Shown here: piece after piece, positions 21,000-31,571 of the stretch
How positions within the stretch are numbered: the first letter of the stretch is position 1
Layout: the number at the start of each line of letters is the position of its first letter
Assembly: GCA_951394045.1 (NCBI GenBank)
Contig: OX595995.1
Coordinates: 1,550,001-1,614,000, forward strand
DNA length: 64,000 nt
Direction of reading: 5' to 3'
Origin: Nitzschia sp. DOCU1
Taxonomy: Eukaryota; Bacillariophyta; Bacillariophyceae; Bacillariales; Bacillariaceae
Notes under the pieces: model-generated
Database searches by the model: none
What the model saw: the letters and a program-made list of their open reading frames with translations, nothing else
What the model was told of the DNA's origin: nothing
Translations under genes and position numbers: made by a program

Positions 21000-21861
21000 A
21001 GAAAGTCGCCCTAATAGGCCATGACCTCTTCTGTGCCTGCCCCCAAGTCAAAGTCCCAGCACTCGTTAAATCCTCGGTCTATGTTGGCACCAATGGCATC
21101 GAATTTGTCTCCTTCCGAGGGATCAGGGGTCATGAACACCGTCTATTGTAGATGGTAGCAGTCAATTCATGCTGTAGCCATCAAATACACGTTCACCATA
21201 ATTCTTGTTGTGTCGTAGTCACAGCGCCGTCCCGCTTCAGCCCTTGCCTCCCTTTTCTCGATCCAGAGCAAAGAGCACTCCTCAGTATCCACACAGTATG
21301 AGTAAAAGTATAGCATCCCGCGGGCTTCAAAGTTTCTGAACCCATCTGAGTTGGGACAGGCCGAAATCCCTGGTCGTCCACCCACTGCCAGTCCTACTGC
21401 GATGAGAGCCGACGCTGGGTTGTCAAGAATTGTAGCAAACAGGTTCGCGTTGACCCCTAGATCAGGCAAAATATATTCCCCAGCACGAGGCATGTAGTGT
21501 GAGCCTCGAATAGAAAGCACTCAGGCCGATAACTTTCTGGATAGAAGCCACAACCGTCTCTTCAACAACATTGAAAGGCAAGAGAGCTATCACATCAGTC
21601 TCGTCCATAAAACTGATAGGCAAGTGAAACTGGCTGTTTGAGAGATCTCCCAGCGGTGATGCTGCCGTTTTCATTGCCACTGAGAGCTGAACTCGCATCA
21701 ATGCAGTGCTTCCGCCCCCAGTGCCTTGGATTGCTTGATGAATGCCTCGGCAAATTCTTCCTTTCAGCAATTGCCATGAAAAGGATATTCCACCACGAAT
21801 ACACACAATCTGCACACGATTTTGTGACCAGACGAGTTGTCGCCTGGTTGTAGAACTTCAC
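21000..21861 (-). pseudogene. Decayed protein-coding gene, identity unknown
   Basis: On the minus strand, coding-like peptides appear in turn in different frames: FVVEYPFHGNC (then an in-frame TGA), EEFAEAFIKQSKALGAEAL, then MKTAASPLGDLSNSQFHLP with DETDVIALLPFNVVEE, then RAGEYILPDLGVNANLFATI, and last PSEGDKFDAIGANIDRGFNE. They stay in linear order, so an old gene of roughly 280 residues with several frameshifts is the simplest reading. I do not recognise the family. Confidence 0.4.
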
Positions 21862-22964
21862 ACTCCATTATTTCTGGTCCTTGACGGTTGTTGTGTTATC
21901 GGAATAGCCAAATGACCCATTGTAGCGATAAAGCGTGGTATGGGGACATGTAATCTTCTGTTGTTGATTTCTTTTACATGGTGGGCGATTCCAAATTACA
22001 TGAGGAGGCCTCGAAATCGACCGTTGTTGACTTGGAAGGATGTGCAAGTTGTTTTGCCAAGAGCTCCGCTGAACCGAGTGTGTGATGATGAAGATGAAAG
22101 GGGAAGAGGATGCTCGAGGGTCATTGTTTGCTTCGCGTTGTGCTGCTGCTTGCTTCGCCGTGGATGCACGAGGATTTGATTTGAAAAAAATTGGCGCGCC
22201 CTGTTTCTGGCACTGATGTTACACAGCTTCTACAGGGCGAATTTTGTGTAGACTCGTGTAGAAAAATGTACTTGCTCCGCAAAACTGAGGATGCGGACGG
22301 TCCATTGTCCTCCAGCGACGGCGGCGGTTCTGCGAATGATGCCGAGAAGCAATTGTCGGAAATGACTCGTCTGTCTGTCAACCGTCATGGTGGAATACTT
22401 GGAATCATGTGAATCGGACAATGTTTCCGTTACTACAGTGCGTTACGGACTTACGTCAGTACTACTGGACGATACAACTATGATGGATCAGGAAGTTGAT
22501 TGGATGTCGTAATGAAGGAGGGATGGTATATGTTATATGGTTATGAAATGAAAAGATGATTATTCAGCGAAGATAAGTCGAAGGGAGACAAGATACAAGC
22601 AAATAGCGATAAGACCTTCTACTCTAGAGTTATTATTTTGTGGAACGAGAGTTTAAAACCCAAAGTACGGGAATTTCCAACAAGCAATGACGGCGGGGGG
22701 TATCCAAATGATTGTCGGTAATAGATAGCGGTATGTAAGGTACGTACCTATTAGTATACCTTCTGACGTCAGCCAACTTCAGCTTTAGTCCAACCGTCTA
22801 TTGATGATAATCCTGGAGCGAACGGGAACGGACCCCGACAGACGTGTCACGAGTCGTATCGTTGAGCCCTTCAAAGTGCATGATTTAGTCCTTCTATTTC
22901 GCGTTGGGAGACCATGCTGCGCAATTCGCGTTATCTTCCAACCTTGAACGGAAAGGATTCGTTT
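21862..22964. other. Gene-poor region with two weak ORFs
   Basis: Plus-strand ORFs at 21940-22179 (first residues MGTCNLLLLISFTWWAIPNY, signal-like) and around 22265-22412 (MYLLRKTEDADGPLSSSDGG) could be exons of one small gene, but no convincing splice pair or homology joins them. The rest shows no gene. Confidence 0.3.
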
Positions 22965-23055
22965 CATGTGCATCGCAGGACAACTTGTATGTGTTACGAA
23001 AATTTTACGTAAAATTTTCGTAACATTTTCGTAACACTTTGCATGTGCATCGCGG
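22965..23055. repeat. Palindromic TTACGAAAATTTTACG repeat, left cluster
   Basis: CATGTGCATCGC occurs at 22965-22976 and 23042-23053 and brackets a perfect 34-nt palindrome at 22992-23025 built from TTACGAAAATTTTACG and its complement, with one further half-copy. Related to the cluster at 23357-23470. Confidence 0.65.
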
Positions 23056-23356
23056 CTTCGTACGAGTTCTTGCCGACTTCTCCACCACTCTTCTCCCCCA
23101 ATCTAGCAATCAAAATGTGGATGAGGGTGCGCCCCGAAATGTAAAACCTCACGAAAAGTAGTAACTACTAATCGGCAAGCTATGCTTCTCGTCACTTGGA
23201 CGGAGTCACGATGAGAGAAGTGAAGGATCAATGCAACATCCGGCGAGTGCAACAACGCTTTCTCTCGGCAGAAAGAACCTTGACGCGAGCGATGAGGGTT
23301 CCCCAAAAAGTAACCAACAGCAAAATTTAGAACGTGGCCAGACCTCGCATCATTTT

Positions 23357-23470
23357 GCATGTGCATCGCAAACTCGGCTTGTATGTGTTACGAAAATCTT
23401 ACGCAAAACGTTGTATGTGTTACGAAAATTTTACGTAAAGAAATCGTAACTAGTTGTATGTGTATCGCAA
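23357..23470. repeat. TGTATGTGTTACGAAAAT repeat, right cluster
   Basis: GCATGTGCATCGCAAA at 23357 is followed by two direct copies of TGTATGTGTTACGAAAAT (about 23380 and 23412) and a variant TTGTATGTGTATCGC at 23454-23468. It shares both sub-motifs with 22965-23055, about 300 bp away, suggesting the ends of one small mobile or amplified element. Confidence 0.6.
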
Positions 23471-23914
23471 AACAAAGCACGTCATTAAAGGACGCGCTAA
23501 AAGATGTGGCTTGTTATCAAAATGTTCGCGCGTTTCATGCGGAAAGATACCTGATTTTATCGTCTGGCCTGCGTAAGGGATCGTGACTTGCATGCTTCCC
23601 GTCCGCTCCTGAGCGGCATCCATTGTTACACGGCATGCCATGCCGACGCGCATGTTCATTTTTAATCTACGTAACTGAATAGGCACAAATGGGGAAAGAC
23701 TTCAGCCCGCCCGCCAACCACTTTCGGGAAAACAGCACGACCGAGGGCGGCGATGGTGTGGTGGTGGTCGTGGTGAAGATGAGAGAGGAGGGAAGATAGA
23801 GAGAGGAGCGAAGAGTCACTCTTGAAGGCACCATTGTATTGCTTTTCGCTTCCATCTTGCATTTGTTTGTTTGTTTACTTCGTTGTGGCGTGATCATCCT
23901 TATACTTGTCGAAT

Positions 23915-24982
23915 ATGCTGTCTTCGTCTGTTCCTTCCACTGGTGATATTCCGCCTGCCCCACTCGATGGAATGTTTCATTTACGAATCAAGTCCTTCAA
24001 GGACGTGGAAATCGCCGTTCCAGCGGGAAGTGTTGTGGGACATGTCAAGCAACAAGTCAAGGCGGCTTTAAACAACGAGGAAGATTGTTATTTGCGGTTG
24101 ATTTGTAAAGGTCGGCTCTTATTTCCTGACGATCATCCGATCTCGGACTTTAATGTGCAAAATGGCGATGTGGTCCATGCGGTAGTCGCGCCCAAGAAAC
24201 AACCCGAACCAGCGGCAGCACAGTCAGGAGAAAGTAGTAGGCGTCGTCGTACAAGAAGGCGACATGCGGGAACGATTGTGGGGCCTGGGGGCAGAGTGAC
24301 ACGAGCTCCTCTGGACAATCCATTTGAAGAAGAGGAGTCTTCCGAAGAGGAATCCTCAGAGGACGACGCTCAAGAGGGTGTGGTCGATATTGAACGTCCT
24401 GCTCATCAACGTCGTCGTGTCCGAGAACGGCGTGGGTTTGATCGATTACGACAACCCGATAACGGTATCATTCCGACAGCCCTGAGTCGAGCTGAAGTGA
24501 CAGTGATTCGCGCCTACTTTTCACGTCAAGTCGATCGTCATGTACAACAATACTCTACAAATCCTACTCCTCAGTGGGCACAAATTATGCAAGAATCCGA
24601 TCCCATTCGTCGTCGATGGTTACAAGAAGAAGATTGGATGGCGCAACAAGGTCCCACCTCGGAATTTCGATTGAATCTCAATCAAAATACTTTATTGAGA
24701 CTGGCCGCCTTGCAACAATCCCAGGCGCCCTTTTTGCGTAATTCGCCAAACAACAACATTTATGGCTCGATCTCGGTGGGTACCGATCGTGATTTCATGT
24801 GGGGCTTCATGCTTGGCTTCTTTGTGGGATTTGTCATGCTGGTGTGGGTATGGATGCCGACGGTGCCCCACAAGCAGAAGATTGGAATTTTGACGGGAAT
24901 CAGCTTTCAATTGGCCATGAATGTATTTGCTCCCGTCCCCCTAGAAGGAGAAGGCTCCTCCGAAGACTTTTTGGAAGATTAA
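23915..24982 (+). CDS. Ubiquitin-like membrane protein, Dsc3/TMUB type
   Basis: Intronless, 355 aa, ATG at 23915. Residues about 20-95 form a ubiquitin-like fold (FHLRIKSFKDVEIAVPAGS, VGHVKQQVKAAL, LRLICKGRLL). An acidic/Arg-rich linker follows (EEEESSEEESSEDDAQ). The C-terminus has two membrane helices around residues 290-345 (FMWGFMLGFFVGFVMLVWVW and the IGILTGISFQLAMNVF helix). UBL plus paired C-terminal helices is the plan of Dsc E3 ligase subunit 3 (DUF2407) and TMUB proteins, which work in ER/Golgi membrane protein degradation. The membrane segment DRDFMWGFMLGFFVGF fits the DUF2407 C-terminal family. Partners in diatoms are not known; the assignment rests on architecture. Confidence 0.7.
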   Translation: MLSSSVPSTGDIPPAPLDGMFHLRIKSFKDVEIAVPAGSVVGHVKQQVKAALNNEEDCYLRLICKGRLLFPDDHPISDFNVQNGDVVHAVVAPKKQPEPAAAQSGESSRRRRTRRRHAGTIVGPGGRVTRAPLDNPFEEEESSEEESSEDDAQEGVVDIERPAHQRRRVRERRGFDRLRQPDNGIIPTALSRAEVTVIRAYFSRQVDRHVQQYSTNPTPQWAQIMQESDPIRRRWLQEEDWMAQQGPTSEFRLNLNQNTLLRLAALQQSQAPFLRNSPNNNIYGSISVGTDRDFMWGFMLGFFVGFVMLVWVWMPTVPHKQKIGILTGISFQLAMNVFAPVPLEGEGSSEDFLED

Positions 24983-25240
24983 TAGTAGGAGAAAGGATTA
25001 AAGAAGGAACTACCAAACGTATCATTCCGCCCGACGATTAATAGCGTAGGATAGGCGGACTGTGCAGACAAAAGGCGGTACCGCGAATTTCAACGGTCGA
25101 GTTAGTCGATCTCGGAATCTCGTCTTTTGCTTCTTCTTCCGAACAGCCAACACACGTGAAGAAAAATCTACGACGGCTTTTGTCTTCCGTCCTTTCTGTT
25201 TCGATGAGTGCTGGATGTTTGCTTACAATCATTTGTTTCC

Positions 25241-28200
25241 ATGTCGTATTCGACTGGGAAAAGCTCGCTGGGAAGCCCGGCTGATAAGGAAGATGGCCTT
25301 TCCTCATCGGATCGCGACGATGACAGATTATCTTTGCTCTCTTTCAAGGATGGCGGAAGTGCTGACTTTCAACAATTCGGGGGGAGTAGTCGAACCGGGT
25401 CGACCGCTCCAATGTCATCGTTTTCTGCCTTGCAACCCCAGAAGCGAAAAGTCAATGATTTGTCAAGCTTGACCATCGATAAGTTGAAATTTGATTCGCT
25501 GGGCATACACGGAAGGGATCGGGAGATCGCGGTCCTAAAGTGTCACTTCGATTCATTACTTGAAGCGACTTCTGAGCGACGTTTAATACTCATCTCGGGG
25601 GCAAGCGGGAGCGGGAAATCACAGCTAGCAGAGACGCTCCAACATCGTGTGGTCTGGCAAAAGGGACTTTATGTAAGGGGCAAGTTCGATTTGAATATGA
25701 GTAGTGAACCCTATTCAGGGATTGCGAGCGCCTGTGCCGAGATTTGTGGGTCCGTCCTAAAGTTTCGTGAGGAAGATCCCACTAAATTCCAAACGCTGTG
25801 CAAGGAAATAGAGGCTGCGCTGGGATCGGAAGCCTCATTACTGGCCCAAGTTATCCCTGCCATTGAGGAGGTGGTTGAAACTGGTGTAACAAGTGCCTCT
25901 TCGCCGCCACAGTCATCATCTGGTGACGCCAAGAATCGGATTCAATTCGCTTTCTTACGGTTCTTGCGTGTTGTAACCAGACAATTCTCCCCTCTAATCA
26001 TCGTGTTGGACGATCTTCAGTGGGCTGATAGCTCCTCCTTGGATCTTTTGGAGGTTCTGATGCTAGATCGGCAGAACCCGAAATTCATGGTCATCGGTAT
26101 ATATCGATCCAACGAGGTAGACGAGACACATATCTTCCACAACTATCTGCGAGAGCTTGAGACCAAAAGCCAAGACGGAGACTTTATATTGAGTCGTCTT
26201 GAAATCAACGATTTGGCTATAGGGGCTGTTCATGAAATCATCCAAGATGTGCTCAGTTGTTCAGGTGACTCACGTACGCTAGTTCTGGCGCAGATATGTC
26301 TTGACAAGACGAATGGGAACCCATTTTTTCTTCTTCACTATTTGGCCATGCTGTACAACAAGAAGCTTTTGCAATTTAATTTTGGCACCTTGTCCTGGGT
26401 TTGGAACGAGGGGGAAATCCAATCATGCACGGAAGCGAGCGACAATGTCGTGGATCTGCTCAAAGGGAAAATGTTCGATTTCACAACCGATCTTTTGCAG
26501 CTGCTCAAGCTAGCTTCCTGCCTAGGCTCTACATTTGAGGTCGAGACTCTGCGATTGGTATGGGTCAAGCTGGATGCTGATTGCTCTTCAGTAGACGATT
26601 CGTTTAATGCCGGAATAAAACAGCTGGAAGGGGAGGGTCTTCTTACCAAGGCTTCTGAAACGCCGCCCCGTCTTAGTTGGAGTCACGACAAGATTCACGA
26701 AGCCGCAATGGAGCTCATTCCCGACGAAGAACGGGGCGCTTGGAAACATCGGGTAGGAGAAATCCTTGTGTCGGAGCTGAACGAGGAAGAGTTGGATTCT
26801 GCAATATTCGTCGTTGCCAACCTGCTGAACGAGGGCCCCCTTGAATCGAGCAATGCTCAATCGCAGTTGAAGCTTGCTCGACTGAATCTCGATGCAAGTC
26901 ACAAGGCCATCAAAATCTCGGCGTTTGAGAGCGCTTCCAAATTTGCGGGGAGAGGGATCGAAAATCTACCCGAGAGCCATTGGGAGGAGCACTACGAGCT
27001 GAGCTTGAAGCTCTACTCTATTGGAGCCAAGGCGGAGGGCTTTCTGGGCAATGTCGATACGATGGAGCGTTATTGCAACGCAGTTTTGTCGCAGGAAGAC
27101 CACCCACTCGATGACAAGTTGGATGTTTTTCACACTTGGATCGACAGCATTTTGAATCTTGCAAAGGTTCAAGAGGCAACTGACTTGGCCCTGGAAGTTC
27201 TTGCGAAGTTTAAGTGTCACTTTCCGAAGAATCCCGTCTTCGTTGGTCTGGGAGTCGTTCGCAATGTCATCGGCATAAAGGCTACCATGAAGTCTCGAAA
27301 TCCTGCGAAGCTTCCCCAAATGACAGATAATACAAGGGTTGAGTTAATGAAGTTGCTTGATAAGCTCGCGACATGTTTTTACATGCTGAAGGATTATCGA
27401 CTGCCATTGGCTATCTTTCGAAGTCTTAATTGGACTATGCGATACGGGGTCTGCGAATACTCTGCTGCCGCGTTCGCTACAGCAGGGATGATGTTGACTG
27501 GCATATTAGATGATATACAAGGAGGCGCAATATACGGTCAGCACGCTCTTGAACTTTTGCGGGGCTCTGGGTCCAAGTTAATGGCATCGCGGGTAATGTT
27601 TTGCGTGCATTCGTTTCTCTTTTCGTGGACGCAACCGTTCAGGAGCCAGACCAAGCCGCTACTGCAAGCATATGATACGGGGCTACAAACAGGGTGCGTG
27701 GACGGCTGTCTCCATTGACGTATCCTGTTGCGTTTCGATTTTTGTTCTGACTGATTCTTTGCATTCTCAGTGACACGGAAAGCGCCTGTTGGGCTATTTT
27801 CCACTTCATTTTACTGCAATTGTATTCTGGAATTCCACTGCAGATGTTGGAAACTGATATGTTTTTGTATGCCAAACAAATGAAGGATTTAAAGCGGGAG
27901 CAAGCAATAAAAGTCGCCGACCCGATTCGCCAACTTTTTCTGAATCTGATGGGTCTTGACAATACGGAAGATGCAACAGTTATTACAGGGCAAGCATTCA
28001 GCGCCGAAGACCTCGAACGGTCACGTGTCGATGATTTTTGGAATGCCACTGTCATCATGTATCAAGGGTTTCTTTGCACGTACTTTGGTCAACATGCTCG
28101 ACAAGCAGATTTTATGATCAAGTTTGGGCACGATTATGAAGCGAAAACCCATGTCGCCTCTCCATCAATTATGTTTGATACATATCTGAAGGGTGTCTCG

Positions 28201-28629
28201 TGTTTTGCTGCCGCCCAAACGACACGAAAGAAGCAGTATGCCAGGCTGGCGCAGATCTGCAGAGGCAAAGTCAAGAGGTGGCAGGATAAGGGCAACCCGA
28301 ACGTCAAGCACTACGAGTCTCTGCTGGAAGCCGAATTTCTCGCCATGAAGCGACGGAGGTACCCAGCCATCAAACAGTATGAAGTCGCGATTCTTCTCGC
28401 GGCGAGAGGGGGCTACCAACACGATGCTGCTCTTGCCAGCGAGCGACTAGCTGAATTTCAGATTGAGGTTATGAAAGATCTCGAGGAGGGCAAGTACCGT
28501 CTTCGTGAGGCCATGAAATACTACACCAGTTGGGGTGCTATGGGAAAAGTAGAGCAATTGGAGAAGAAATATCCCGAGTTGCTAACGCCACAGCAACCCT
28601 TCGAGGTCATCGCCATCAGCCCAGGATGA
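25241..28629 (+). CDS. STAND-type AAA_16 P-loop NTPase with helical-repeat C-terminus, copy 2 (divergent)
   Basis: Two exons, 25241-27693 and 27771-28629, with a 77-nt intron (GTGCGT...TTCTCAG). Splicing gives GLQTGDTESACWAIF, matching GLQVGDTQSAAWSIF of the paralogue at 14409-17984; 1103 aa. The start is the ATG at 25241 (MSYSTGKSSLGSPADK). Same plan as its paralogues: Ser/Asp-rich N-terminus, NDLSSLTIDKLKFDSL, Walker A GASGSGKS (120-127), Walker B VLDDLQWADSSSLDLL (about 257), then helical repeats ending HDAALASERLAEFQIEV...YYTSWGAMGKVEQLEKKYP. It is the most diverged of the three and the only one with an intron. It lies directly upstream of the intact oxidoreductase on the same strand. Function inferred only as an ATP-driven switch. 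Confidence 0.8.
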
Positions 28630-29264
28630 CTCCATTTTAACTTCTCTCATGGCACGACTAGCGGCGACGGCCTTTGACAAACCGCGTTAGAACGTCAAAG
28701 CAACTAAAGAAAGCGGCTGACATGCTACACCAACGAACTCCTAGTTGTTGCTGTTTGGTTGTGACCCCTTGCACACGTCGTTGTGTGGCACACGTCGTTG
28801 TGTGTCGCAGTCGTCGAATTGCAAATCATTCATGCGATAAGGACTGACTGTGCATGCCCTATGAGTTCTACTTATCGGGCAGTATGATAGAGGGAGAGCC
28901 CCTGCTGTAGCTGTAGTAGCAGAATCACACGACGTTGTACTCGAAAACACTTCCGAGGCATTCATGTACTACATCTTGAGCGATTACTACATTCGCTTTA
29001 TTCGATGTTGTCGATGAGAAGATATGACTCTGACTGACGGAGGACGCACAGGCAGGTCTTCCTTTTTTGCCTTCGCCCGTTCTCGTTCATCCCATGGACT
29101 TCCCATTGCATGGTGACATCGCTTGTTGTCATGATACCGGATTCGATGTCATTGGGATGATGAAAGGAAGAAGAAGAGCGGGCGAGGAGAGCAGTGGACG
29201 ATGAGTAGACAGCCATGATCATCATCACAAAAATGATTACATCAAGCCTTCTTTCAGCAACAAC
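28630..29264. promoter_or_regulatory. Intergenic; promoter of oxidoreductase copy B
   Basis: The right part (about 29060-29264) is an inverted copy of 13645-13845. A 16-nt direct repeat (CACACGTCGTTGTGTG) occurs twice near 28770-28805. No gene is seen. Confidence 0.5.
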
Positions 29265-31283
29265 ATGTCGTCCCAAGTTCGATTTCGCTGCGTACTACTC
29301 GTCCTCTTCTTCCTATGGACGATACGGGCGGAGTTGGAAGAAGCTCCAATGGTGCTGGTCGAAGCCGAAACATTTGTTTGTGAACATGGACCGAGCTTTT
29401 GCTGGAAATTGGATTCTCAATTTATGGATCAAGTGGGGTCACCGTATATGCTAGCTCATGGCAAGGGAGGCAGACCAGTCGGTGACGTTATCGCTACCGT
29501 CACATTGATCCCCAAAGTTCATCAGTATCGTGTGTGGGTTCGTACCAAAGATTGGGTTGCCTACTGGACCAAAGGCAAAGTCGATGCTCCAGGAAAATTT
29601 CAACTCATCGTCAATGGAGTCGCGTTAAATACAACCTTTGGGACGGAAGGAGAAAACTGGCATTGGCAAGATGGTGGGGTTGTCGATATCATCGATCCTA
29701 GCAAACCAGTCAAGCTCAGACTACATGATTTGACGGGTTTTGATGGTCGGTGTGATGCAATCCTCTTTGTACCCACATATCTGGACACCTTGGGCGCGAG
29801 ACCACCTGACGATGCTCCTGCGGCATGGCGCCGCGCGATACTCGGTATTCCGGAAGAGCCAGTCAAAGTTGATGATAATTTTGATTTGGTGGTAGTGGGT
29901 GGAGGGATCGCGGGTATATCGGCGTCTCTCAAGGCTGCGCGTTTGGGGCTCAAGGTAGCCCTACTACATGATCGACCTATTATTGGAGGTAATTCGAGCC
30001 CAGAAGTGCATGTAGGGGTGCAGGGGAAAACAAGTTTTGAGCCACATCCCTTTGTAGGCTCCATTGTGGAAGAGATTCGTTGGGCATTAGCCGGGCCCAG
30101 TAAAGGCATGGGCGATCCTGACAAAGCCTGCAAGTATCAAGAATCGGCTCTAAAGGAAGCCGGTGTCAAGCTATTACTCGGATATCGAGTGAACGAAGTA
30201 ACCATGATTCCAGGAGGGAAAATGATTGCTAGTGTCACTGCCACCAACATCGTGAACGCGACTCGAATTCTTGTCAATGGATACCAGTTCCTGGACTCGA
30301 CCGGGGATGCGATTGTCGGGTATTTAGCCAGGGCTGATTTCGATGTGAGTGAATACCACATGGGATTCACCAACATTTGGAACTTTGCCGAAACCAACCA
30401 CTCGGTGTCCTTTCCATCATGTCCATGGGCTCTGAACTTGACGGACCGGCCCTTTCCGGGTCGCAACGGGCAAGTCAAAGAAGATACGCATTTTGAAAGA
30501 TTTTCTGGCTGGTACTGGGAGAGTGGATTCAGCCGGGACATTATCAAGGACGCAGAGCTTGTTCGAGACAACAATTTCCGGGCAATGTATGGAGCATGGG
30601 ATGTCGTTAAGAATGTTGACAAGAGCAGGCCCAATGCCAAGATTTGGTATACCAACTTCCAGGCGGGCAAGCGTGAGTCTAGACGACTCTTGGGTGATGT
30701 CGTGCTCAACACGCAGCACCTCATTTCGGGCAAAGAGTTCCGAGACGGGCTTGTTCCATTGTCTTGGGATCTGGATGTTCACCGCCCGCATCCTTACTTT
30801 GCTGATGGAGAGAAATACCGAGAGAATAGCTTTTACGAGTGGCCTTTTATTTCGGAAGTTGGTGAAAGTGCACATCGCCTTTATAAGCGCCCGTTTTGGT
30901 TGCCTTATCGAACGCTGTACTCTCGCAACATTCGCAACTTGTTCATGGCGGGTCGAGATATCTCTGTCACGCATGAAGCGTTGGGTACTGTGAGAGTCCA
31001 AGCAACCACAGGGATGATGGGAGAGATCGTTGGTCTAGCCGCAGTTCTCTGTAAACAGTATTGTACAGATCCACGCGGGGTGTATGAATCCCATCTCGAC
31101 GAGCTGATTGCATATGCAGATATTGAGCCCAAAGAGCTGGGAACTTTGCTAGCCTCTCAGCGAATGGGCTGCTGCTCGAACCAGGCCTCGTCTTCTGCCA
31201 CCTCCGTTGTCAATTGGAGAGAATGCAGATGGCGGCTAATAGTGGCCGCTGCTTGGATTCCCATGCTTCTCTTCTCCGGATAG
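29265..31283 (+). CDS. Secreted FAD-dependent oxidoreductase with N-terminal sugar-binding-like domain, intact copy B
   Basis: Intronless, 672 aa, ATG at 29265. A signal peptide (RCVLLVLFFLWTIRA, residues 8-22) is followed by a beta-rich domain (about 27-170: VLVEAETFVCEHGPSFCWKL...YRVWVRTKDWVAYW) resembling carbohydrate-binding modules. The FAD domain starts with FDLVVVGGGIAGISASLKAA (GGGIAG about 212-217), then RPIIGGNSSPEVHVG and, near the end, HEALGTVRVQATTGMMGE, all typical of FAD_oxidored (PF12831) proteins. The C-terminus is hydrophobic (RLIVAAAWIPMLLFSG) and could be a membrane or GPI signal. The likely role is oxidation or reduction of an extracellular or cell-wall sugar derivative; substrate unknown. 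It is flanked by STAND NTPases on both sides; its broken copy is at 11619-13644. Confidence 0.8.
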   Translation: MSSQVRFRCVLLVLFFLWTIRAELEEAPMVLVEAETFVCEHGPSFCWKLDSQFMDQVGSPYMLAHGKGGRPVGDVIATVTLIPKVHQYRVWVRTKDWVAYWTKGKVDAPGKFQLIVNGVALNTTFGTEGENWHWQDGGVVDIIDPSKPVKLRLHDLTGFDGRCDAILFVPTYLDTLGARPPDDAPAAWRRAILGIPEEPVKVDDNFDLVVVGGGIAGISASLKAARLGLKVALLHDRPIIGGNSSPEVHVGVQGKTSFEPHPFVGSIVEEIRWALAGPSKGMGDPDKACKYQESALKEAGVKLLLGYRVNEVTMIPGGKMIASVTATNIVNATRILVNGYQFLDSTGDAIVGYLARADFDVSEYHMGFTNIWNFAETNHSVSFPSCPWALNLTDRPFPGRNGQVKEDTHFERFSGWYWESGFSRDIIKDAELVRDNNFRAMYGAWDVVKNVDKSRPNAKIWYTNFQAGKRESRRLLGDVVLNTQHLISGKEFRDGLVPLSWDLDVHRPHPYFADGEKYRENSFYEWPFISEVGESAHRLYKRPFWLPYRTLYSRNIRNLFMAGRDISVTHEALGTVRVQATTGMMGEIVGLAAVLCKQYCTDPRGVYESHLDELIAYADIEPKELGTLLASQRMGCCSNQASSSATSVVNWRECRWRLIVAAAWIPMLLFSG

Positions 31284-31571
31284 ATTTGCCCCACGTCCAG
31301 ATCGCCGCGGACTGGAGAGTGTATACTCTACGCTGCTGAAATGATGCGTTGCAAGCATGTCCTTTGCTATATATTCTTTAGCATATTGCTACGTAGCAAA
31401 CCTTGTTAGAATGTGAAGGCGAATTTCGAAAACACAGTTTTATACCCCCGGCATCAGCATTTGCAGTTGCTATTCATGGATTCTACTCTCTAGTAGTAGT
31501 AGCAGGAATCGCAGATCTTGTTGCCTAGAGTAGAGTAGAGTAGACCGGGCCTCCTACATCTCTGCTTTCGC

